In this document: positions 55,643 to 64,000 of the stretch, one piece after another | How the letters are laid out: each line of letters opens with the position of its first letter | Position numbering within the stretch: position 1 is the stretch's first letter | NCBI GenBank assembly: GCA_001692895.1 | Contig: KV748184.1 | Location: 496,001-560,000 of the forward strand | DNA: 64,000 nt | DNA from: Cenococcum geophilum 1.58 | Lineage: Eukaryota; Ascomycota; Dothideomycetes; Gloniales; Gloniaceae | Direction: 5' to 3' | Position numbers and translations under genes: made by a program | Notes under the pieces: model-generated | What the model was told of the DNA's origin: nothing | The model's database searches: none | The model's input: only the letters and a program-made list of their open reading frames with translations

Positions 55643-58600
55643 ATGTCCGCGTACTGTTACTCTCCACTTTTACCAGGGCCTGGCAGTATTCGTTTGCTTC
55701 GCCTGATGCCACACAAAAACAAGACTGCCCCTATACAATGCCAGCTCGTCAACTACTCTCTACAGGAATCGGGCGGAGGGACTCATCTGTACGAGGCTTT
55801 ATCCTACTTATGGGGCGATCCAAAAGAAACTCTGCCCATCTCAATAGACAAGCATAACTTGCCCGTCACGGTAAACCTTCACGCGGCGCTATCCTGTCTT
55901 CGAGATCGCCGTTTTGAAAGAATCATATGGGTAGATGCTGTTTGCATCAACCAAGCAAATGAGATAGAGAAAGGACACCAGCTTCACTCTATGGTGAAGA
56001 TCTACGGCCAAGCAAATCGTGTAATCGTTTGGCTCGGAGAGGCGGCAGACAATAGCGATCAGGCGCTTGAAGACATACGTGTTGCTGCAGAAGATAAATT
56101 TACGAACTCATCGAACAACGAAAAGAGTCAGAAAGCAATCCTCAAACTACTTGAACGACCGTGGTTTCGGCGCACCTGGGTAAGAGAGAAGACGCTCAAC
56201 AATATCCGCAGAGTTACTAAAGGTCGACCTAGATATTTCAGGAAATCGCCGCAGCTCGATATGTCCTGATCATGTGTGGTTCCACGACGATCGACGGATA
56301 TGCGTTCTGCTTAGGCTTGAAATCATTAAATTGTTTCGATGAAGCTCACCCAAACTTGCAGAATTTGGTCGGTTCAGTAGCTCTCTCTATGATTCCTGCA
56401 AACCAGGTCAGAAAAGAGGCGACAGTCACCGCAGCCATGTTTGGGATGACGGATGACGGCTATGCGAGGATGCCAGCAGCCCCCGACAGGCAGATCAAGG
56501 ACATAATGCAAGATCCTGGTACTGCTTCTCTAGTTGACGTAGACTTGGAGCCAAAATCACATCCAGAAGACTCCGATTCCGATACAAGTGTCAGCGGGAT
56601 ATCAATGTCTTCGGTTGCACCATATACAGCGCCTCCATCCTCACAGACTTCCATGGAAAGCAATTTGGTTGCCACAATCGCTTCCATCAGATTGTTTCGG
56701 GCATTTTGTGAGGATGAGGACCTTGCTCCCCTTTTACCAGTGGCATTCCAGAAAGTCGGTTACAATAGGATCGAGAGAATTCTCTCTCGGTTGCTGCAGA
56801 GGCTTTCAAAGGAGTTAAAGGACGAAGTAGCGACTCCAACTGACCATAACGCACATAACTTCTTCCGACACGAAATGCCTACCCTCCGTCAAAGGCTAAT
56901 AGAAAGATTTGGCAAGGGAAAAGAAGTATATCAGCAGCTCGCCCAGCAAAAAGTGGAGCCAATACCATTAAAAAGATTCCTTTCTGACAATGATAAGGAG
57001 GATGTTCCCTGGGCCAGAGATTCGAAATCCGAGGAAGTAGAAGTAAACTCTAGTGAGGATGACGATGATGCAGGTATTCCTGGGTATGATGCCATGAGAA
57101 ACTTCCTGGTCGGGGGACAGCCCTTTCGTAACTTCAAGACCCGACTGGAAAGTGTGGTTCATCCGCCACCCGATGGTCCAACGGCCGGAAATTTTACCGA
57201 TGCCATTCTCGAAGGAAGTAGCACTGAGACCAAAGAGGGCATGCAAACAAGTCTACCCCGAGCCAGCACAATTCCAGACCAAGAGAATCTGGATATTGAT
57301 ATCGCTGATCAAAGTGATAATCCACCTAATCCTCGAGCTCTCGAAGCGATCCAGGAGATAGCATCAGACCCCACAGATAATGTAGCTGCTGAGACAGTAC
57401 AAATTCCAACGGTAAGAACAACAGATGAACGATGCCCTCAAGCGCCAGATATCCAATACGATATCTTCTTTACGCGTCCAATAACTCCAACTCTTTTGGA
57501 TCTCTGCAAGCGGCTCACTGAGCAAATTGCTGGCTGTCCTCTGTCATGGTGGCCTCTCGCTGAACCGGAGAAGGAACTAAAAACCGGCTATACTCGAGTA
57601 TATTCCAAACGCTTTGTACGTTCCTTCACCTACTCGCAACTGAACCCCGCTAACACGGACTTGGAAAGCGTGGTACGCGTTTTCATGATGATATTCCATC
57701 CACCTTCGCGGACAAACTATTTCCACGACTTGCGACCAGTCGTGCTGCCGCACCGAAGCCGGAATGGTGGACATTCAAGCGAGAGGCTGTCGTCCTTAAT
57801 GACACGACTCTGATGCGTCTCCTCTACATGTACCCCACATCTGTAAGAGGTAAGGATCAAGGACCAGGAGGTATGTTGCTAGCAAATTGAGGTGCTTCCA
57901 TCCTAAAGGGATAATATTGAGCGTTGTTTACTAGACTGTAGATCGTACGCATACGCCCAATCGTCACGGAACAGTGCCGCCAAGGGAGGTACGTCTCAAT
58001 CTGCCCACGGTAGTAGTTCATACCAAACCTCTAGTCAGACGGCGGGAGGTTCTTCCTCTGCAGGAGAGAACGAAAGCACTGGGCATGGCGGATCGAGGCT
58101 ATCAGGCCAAAGCGAAAGAGGAGACGGCGATTTGGCAGGAGAAAGTGGCGATCCTGGAGGAGGTGGCGCGGCCAGAGGAGGACAGGGGAGCTTCTTAGGA
58201 GTCGCGGATCATCCTAGCGATCCGGGCACCATTTTCCTCTGCGCCGACGTCGGGTTGAACGAAACAACGCTCCGGACAATCACCCCGAGCATGACAGATA
58301 GCATGACCTTCAGACAACTGGGTAAGGCCTATCGCAGCCTGTCGTCCCAGTGGCGGTGGCGACGAGTCACCGGAATTAGATTCTACCGCGTGAGTCCCTA
58401 TACACCAAAACCCAAAAACGCCAATCCTCTGAGCCCCTTTAACAAAGACAAAAGAGAAAAAGGAGGGCGGGGAACTCTTCTTTCGAGTTACGTTCCTAAT
58501 GCTTACCTATCTCACGCAGTTCAAAAGCTTCCTGCACAAAGAGTCATTGGACCGCCATTACGTCCATCTACACAAAGACAAGGAGCGCTACCCTAGCGAG

Positions 58601-59011
58601 TCGGACCCGGAGTATATAGAGTATCGCTTCAACCCTCGACCATGGCCACCCGAGACACCGTACCCGGGGCATGAGATCTGCTGGTACTTTCTGCACCCCG
58701 AAGACTGTGGGACGTCGAAAGAGCTAAAAGAAATGTTACCTGTGCGCATCAAAGGGCCCAATGTAACGCGCCGTACGGCTTTCGGCATGTACATTGAGGA
58801 GCGGTACACATTCTGGGCGGTAATTGTGCCCACGATGGTCCTTGTGGTGTTTACCCTTAGTGCCACACTCTGGTTCCTGCCTGTGTGGCTAAAGGAGCAC
58901 CCAGGGGATTTACAGAATGCAACTATACCCACGATGCTGGCTGTTAGTGTAGTGTCTATTTTCAGTAACTTTATGATTTCTCTCTTTGTTGTCCGGATAA
59001 CGAATTTATGA
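55643..59011 (+). CDS. HET-domain protein fused to a membrane-anchored second module, five exons
   Basis: My model is join(55643..56179, 56233..57615, 57669..57849, 57935..58389, 58520..59011), 1015 residues. The introns are 53, 53, 85 and 130 nt with matching phases. Residues 15-230 form a heterokaryon-incompatibility (HET) domain: YEALSYLWGD (50-59), IIWVDAVCINQ, VIVWLGEA, then RPWFRRTW joined by splicing to IFQEIAAARYVL. Exon 2 runs without a break into an acidic/Ser-rich linker, then a helical segment (about 320-390). Next come a Cys/Trp-containing part with WWPLAEPE (about 618), HDDIPSTFADKLFPRL, a Gly/Ser-rich linker and FLCADVG (about 801). Two transmembrane helices close the protein (about 950-975 and 988-1011). 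HET domains trigger cell death in fungal non-self recognition. From memory, the second part resembles a stand-alone uncharacterised Pezizomycotina family. Confidence 0.75.
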
Positions 59012-59972
59012 ATTTGGATAAGGAGAGACCGAGAGGACCTTTCGCGGGGTCGTGTCATTAAGGAACCAATCAATTACGCCGTCTTGCAATCGAAGGGCCC
59101 AAAGCGTACAAAAGATATAGGAAGACAGATATTTTGATCACACCCACCTTATCTACTACTAACCGTTCTTACTTAGTACGGGTGGATAACTCTGTCGATG
59201 GGAACTAGCAAAAATAGTCAAGATGGTGTACAATACAACAGTATAGCAAGTATTACCATCAAGATATCTGGGTTATAATGCAAGTTTTGGATATACACCG
59301 CATTCTCTAACTCATTTCTATACAAGATTATGCTGTTCTTTAACATTTCTACAATTACGTCTTGGAGCCCATATTCTGTTACATGTCCTCTAACTCAAGT
59401 TTGCCTACTGATGTTTTAGGCCGCTCTGCTAAAAACTAACTGTGATTAAACCTGCCTCCAACGAGGGTTACTTTCCCTATCTAGTTTGGCCTGTAGGAGT
59501 GTAGCTAGTGGCGAAGCAAGCGGGTAGGCTAGCAGGGAGGGCGGCCGACCCGCTCCGGCCATACCCTTGTTTTCGTGGCGTATAGAATATATATACGTAC
59601 GTTTTCGTGGCGTGCACTCAGACATTTGAAAGTCTCTTAAAAAGGACACGTTGCCGATGGCAAGGCCGGTTCGGGTGCCCGTAATGAGGCACCCGAAAAT
59701 TAATCAAATTTGGTTTAGCGGACGATGAACCCTAGTCTGGAGCGAGCAGCTGCAAAAAGCCAGCACTTGGTGTACCTACGGTATTAATAGGTACCTAAAG
59801 TAGGAGTACCTATAATTACGGGGAGCACCCATAATGGAAGGGAGCACCTAAACGGCGAAAAAGCATTTCATTCACTCATTTTAATACCCAACTCCCTCTC
59901 CACCCCAAATCAAGCCCAAACCGTGTCATAACCTAAGGCACACCAAGATTCCAACACGCCACGCCACATTAT
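59012..59972. other. Intergenic with hairpin and GGTACCT-like repeats
   Basis: This lies between the convergent 3' ends of the HET-fusion gene and dna2. No gene was seen. A perfect inverted repeat lies at 59670-59697, and short repeated motifs (GTACCTA, GGAGCACC) follow to about 59850. This may be a small degraded element. Confidence 0.5.
59670..59697. terminator. Perfect 10-bp hairpin between convergent genes
   Basis: TTCGGGTGCC (59670-59679) pairs exactly with GGCACCCGAA (59688-59697) around CGTAATGA. It lies between two converging transcription units. Eukaryotic termination does not need such a hairpin, so a transposon-end origin is at least as likely as a termination role. Confidence 0.2.
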
Positions 59973-62900
59973 CTACAAAGCACCATTCATAATATCCCTC
60001 AACACGGGCCTAGATCCCAAAATCCCCCTCTTCCCCGCCATAACAACTTTCTGCGGACTCCGCCTCCCCGTCCTCGGCACATCCGGACTCGACTTCAGCG
60101 CCTGAGACCGCCTAGCCTTCCTGCTATAGCCATTCCCCACAATCTCGCCCAACGCCTTCCGCTTTGTCGGCGACGGCGAGGGACTAATCACAATAATCTC
60201 CTTCTTGCGCGAACTCGGCGTCAAGCTGAGCCTCTCCCCACTCCGTATGGTCGGCCTCTTCACACTCCACTGTGTGGCATCGGTCTGCGTGAGGCCGTCC
60301 TCGAAGGCATGGCCCTCGACGCTCTCGGGCGTCAGATCCATAACCCAGTCGTTGCCGCGACACAGCTCGATCAGATCCTTCAGCAGCTCGTTCGAGGCCA
60401 GCGTCTTCGCGCTGCCGACGATGACGAGCTTGGACCTTGCGCGGGTCAGCGCGACGTTGATCCGGCGTTGGTCTTTGAGCAGATCGCCGACGATACCATC
60501 GGTGTTGCTGCGTACGCAACTCACGAGGATGACTTCTTTGTCGCGCCCTTGGAATTTGTCGGCTGTGTGCAGCTCTACGGCTTGGCCGCTGTATTGGCCG
60601 CTGTTGAGTGTTTGGAGGGAGGACTTGAGAAGCGCGAGTTGGCTGCGGTAGAATGCCACAATGCCTACGTCGGTGGCGGGGACGCCGGAGTTGAGGAGAA
60701 CAGTTGTAAGTTGCGTGATGAGACATGCTTCGTGGGTGTTGACGATGCGTGAGCCAGACGCGGATTCTAGTGCGGGACCGAGCAGGTCGGTGTTCAGAAA
60801 GATGACTTTGGATTCTGGTAATAAGGCACGGGAGAGCCAGCATGTAGGCAGTTCAGGGCCGGGACAAGCCAGGTGGAAAGGAGTTAACACGGACGTAGAG
60901 CGATGGTAGTAGTTGAGGCAGGCGATATTCGGGATAGCGAGACTTCGTGAGGCCACAGCCTCTGTACCGCACTTCAATCTCCCGGAATATATTAACATGT
61001 TTGAGAGAAGCATTACATCTGCGCACATGCGGTACTGATGCTCTAGCGTCACAACTGCTTGTGGATGCCGCTCGCTGAGTAGTTTAAAGAGTGATACGTC
61101 TAGCCCTTCAGCTGCAGCTTCCTTGTTTTGTACTAGAGGGGGCAGTTGAAAGTGGTCTCCGACGAGAACAAATGTCTTAGCCATACGGATCGGGCCTAAG
61201 CAGACAGGCAGTGTGATTTGAGAAGCTTCGTCAACGATACAGTAATCGAAGATTCGTCGGCTAAACAGTGGATGACCGATAGTGAGGCAAGTTGTTGCAA
61301 CAACCGGTGGTGCTATCCATGATTTTTCAAGCTCTTCCACACTCTGCTTGGGTTCGACGGCTAATGTAGCAAAATCTCTGACTTCAGGGTGGATCTTTGA
61401 AGCAGCGCCAAGGCGCAAGATGCCAATGTTGTCATTGCGAATCTTGAGGAGAATATTATCGACGGCGGTATGTGTATAAGACGTCAGAAGTACGCTCTTA
61501 CCCTTTGCAACAAGGGCGCGGATAATGTGTGCGATTGTTGTTGTTTTACCGGTACCTGGCATACCTAGAACGAGAGCGTAGTCTTGAGCTGACATGACCT
61601 TCTCAATCGCAGCCTTCTGATTTGAGTTCATTGACATCTGCGTTGAAGGAGTGGGAAGGGTGTAGGCGTTTGCGCTGGTCTTGAAGGCTGGTGCGTTTCC
61701 TTCGACAATGAGAGATCTAAGCTCCCTCGCTTTGAAGACGCTGTCGTCCATCATTTGGATCAAGTTATTACGAGCTGCCGCCATGCCATTGCTGAATTCG
61801 TCCTTGTCTAGGCGATAAAGTACTGGCTCTTCATCCTCTTGTGGCTGGGATTTCGCATGAGGGGAGCCCTCTTTGGAAACCTCCATTATGCCTGCGAATG
61901 CTTGGTTCTTTTCTGGGTCGAAGCCAAGCTGCTTGGTGCGGGCATTGTGTAGCCTCCTATCGACAGCAACGGTGATACAGCGCTTGCGGACGTTCGTAAC
62001 GTACCCGTTTGCGAGAGCAAAATGCCCTTTCTCATCTGAGATGACGATAGGTTCTCCGGTGATTAGTTGTGATTCCACAAAAGAAAATCCTGGAGGTGGT
62101 TTTTGCTTGACAAAAGTATAACTGTAGCGGTTGATTTTGGATCCGTCATTGGTTTCGAATGTGGAGCCAGGTTCAAGAATAACGTTGGAAAAACATCGTC
62201 CCAATTTCTCTCGTTCGATACTGAGCATGGTCCACAGCTCTCTCCTGAATTTCATCATATCGGACTCCTCTTTTGTCAGCAACGTGTCCCATTTCCTCAT
62301 GAACTCCTGATCAGAGGGCCTTAGGTAGCGGACAAGGTCGTCAAATCGCTCCTTTGCTTTCTTTGGCAAGATTTCCCCGGTGCCATCTTCAACGAGTTTA
62401 TGATAGAGAAAACAAGACTCCTGAGCATAGCATTTATTACATTTATGGTCTTCTCTGAGCATCGGAGGCAACTCGAGTCTCTCTCGAACATAGCAGGCGA
62501 GCTCATTTCTTTTCATTACCATGTGGCGGATTTCGTGTCTTATAGCTGGTATGCGATTGATTTCGGACGTCTCAAGATAGTACAGAATACCATATGCGAT
62601 TTCAACATCTGATGAGAAAGGTTAGAGGTGTTCAAAGTAAAGTATATAATTAACTTACCATATCGGTCAGACAAAAGTAAAGTGTACAGTGCTGTTTGGG
62701 CTCGATGCGATGAACTGGAACTATTTTTTCCTGTCTTGATTTCGAAGGGAACAGTAAGAACCCTCTCGCCTAAATCATCCTGCATGACTACTTGAACAGT
62801 TGCGTCAATGTTACCCTTCAGCCCATATTCAGGTGACCAAACATGTTCCTCAACGTCTAAGAGCTTATTTATGCTCATTATTGCCTGTCTGCCATTTCTA

Positions 62901-64000
62901 TCCTTTACTATTGCATCTCTCTGATTTTCATGTTAGCATTGCATATGTGGAGGGAAGAAGGCACACCGACTTTTGGTTTGGCACGGACGAATATTTCGGC
63001 CCACGATTGCAACTCTGGGAGTTTGGATTTCAGGTGATCTAAAACTTGCTCGACAGAAGCACCAATCTCCAAAATAGTTTCAAATTTTCTTGGCAAAATA
63101 TCCTGAATAGTGTTGTGGAGCCATTCAGAATCCCATCGGTTTGCCTTTAGAGCTTCTTGAAACAGTTCATGAAGAACAGTACCATAGAGCATTGGTGCAT
63201 TAGCTCTGCTTGTTGCTTTTACACGATCCTGCAAGACGGCACGACGGAGACAAGAGAATGAGTCCGCGACAACTGTTGCAGAAATGAGATGATCCGGATG
63301 TAAGATGAGCATGCCGTTGGCATCATCGATGAGACATTGTCCAGTAGGCGTGAACTCGCCGATGACATGAACGAACGATCCTGGAGTGCACGGAGTGTCA
63401 AACCAAGACTGGCGAAGTGTTACAGCTTTAATCAATTTGGTCTTCTCCTGCTCAACAATCAAGACCTATTCAAAGAGTGAGAAATGATGAATTTTAAGGA
63501 CCAAGGGCTAAGCAAACCTTCTCAGGATATTGATGGCCTCTATCGCTCTGATAATGGCCTTCAGTGACTAGAGTAACGAGATAACGTTGAATAGCCCGGG
63601 CGGTCCTTTGACTCTTCAATTACTTAGTCATATTCTTAGACGGACGAGATTGATAGATACATACAGGAGCTTGGCTAGCCGCACTTGCATTGTAAGCCTG
63701 CGTTGCCACAGCTTCAGCCGCAGCAAATTGTTCAACATCGATATCATCGCTACCAAACTCGTCATCGGAACATCCATTAGCGTCAAAATTTCCTACAGCC
63801 GCCGGTGCAGGTGTGTTTGGTAGTGAAATAACAGCCTTGGTCCTTGGAGAGCCTTGAGCTCTTGTCGGTGTTAATGCTGGTCTGCTATCGTACAGCGAGG
63901 CGAGGTTCTCTAGGTCTGCAGCGAAGTTATCCTCATCTCCAAGACCAAATTCATCATCACTGCCAATGGAATCATGCTTCATCGGCTGGGCTGTGATAGG
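59973..64000 (-). CDS. dna2: DNA replication helicase/nuclease Dna2 (N-terminus beyond the window)
   Basis: The visible exons are 64000..63665 (partial), 63613..63518, 63465..62971, 62920..62659 and 62608..59973. The introns are 50-52 nt with GTATGT, GTTTGC, GTCGGT and GTAAGT donors. The protein shows an acidic N-terminal segment, then an OB/beta-barrel part (LIVEQEKTKLIKAVTLRQSW). A RecB-like nuclease domain follows, with its four iron-sulphur cysteines (SFSCLRR, then CNKC and a later Cys), FEIKTGK and HVWSPEYGLKGNID. Last is a superfamily-1 helicase with Walker A GMPGTGKTTT, VDEAS, EHQYRM and NVALTRARSK. The C-terminal tail is basic and Ser/Pro-rich. Dna2 trims long Okazaki flaps and resects double-strand breaks. 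No lesion was found. The true start lies beyond 64000, because the Met at 63982 is followed by a segment that looks internal. Confidence 0.95.

Noticed and set aside
60184-60843. 219-codon minus-strand frame within dna2
   Set aside because: It is an alternative frame of the helicase exon, Arg-rich and without a motif.

Overview
The window is chromosomal DNA of a filamentous ascomycete (Pezizomycotina). Protein genes are split by short introns (about 50-260 nt) with GTANGT-type donors and CTAAC/CTGAC-like branch sites. Most recognisable genes are ascomycete housekeeping genes, and they alternate with AT-rich blocks whose substitutions look like repeat-induced point mutation (RIP: C-to-T, mainly CpA to TpA). 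I cannot place it below Pezizomycotina. Several three-base ambiguity calls (N) occur near 49.3 kb. I found no tRNA, rRNA or CRISPR.

Layout. 0.7-2.5 kb: a beta-lactamase-like serine hydrolase. 2.5-7 kb: a gene-free AT-rich stretch with a foldback MITE and a small dispersed repeat family. 7-8 kb: a four-exon DUF6594-type membrane protein. 9-9.5 kb: a frameshifted ankyrin remnant. 11.2-11.6 kb: a decayed tandem duplication. 11.9-12.7 kb: a small fungal F-box/2EXR-like protein. 14-15.2 kb: a broken short-chain dehydrogenase. 15.7-18 kb: a divergent pair, THO-complex subunit Tex1 and mitochondrial inner membrane peptidase Imp1. 18.5-20.9 kb: low-complexity, repeat-rich, partly broken reading frames of unknown function. 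21.4-23.9 kb: the trifunctional tRNA ligase Trl1. 24.5-26.4 kb: an eight-exon homogentisate dioxygenase-like gene with one frameshift. 29.3-30.7 kb: the Golgi vesicle protein Sft2 in five exons. 33.5-35.6 kb: a bHLH transcription factor with a very long leader.

38.1-51.2 kb is a nested transposon block. A roughly 6.1-kb AT-rich host element appears to be bounded by related inverted ends and a 12-bp direct repeat. It is interrupted by a complete Ty3/gypsy chromovirus-type LTR element on the minus strand (370-bp LTRs, 5-bp target duplication ATATG, decayed pol). It is also interrupted by a 1.0-kb GC-normal insertion with a 15-bp target duplication and a (TTA)n tail, typical of non-LTR retroposition.

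51.6-54.3 kb: Npr3, a subunit of the SEACIT/GATOR1 complex. 55.6-59.0 kb: a five-exon gene joining an N-terminal HET domain to a second, membrane-anchored module. 60-64 kb: the Dna2 helicase-nuclease, whose N-terminus runs off the window.

The conserved genes serve unrelated core processes (mRNA export, mitochondrial protein processing, tRNA splicing, vesicle fusion, TORC1 control, DNA replication). They do not form a pathway cluster. The less conserved genes (hydrolase, dehydrogenase, HGD-like, HET fusion, ankyrin) lie in or beside the repeat-rich parts and carry most of the lesions. Exon boundaries given for spliced genes were worked out by hand from reading-frame continuity, splice consensus and family similarity, and were not tested against transcripts.
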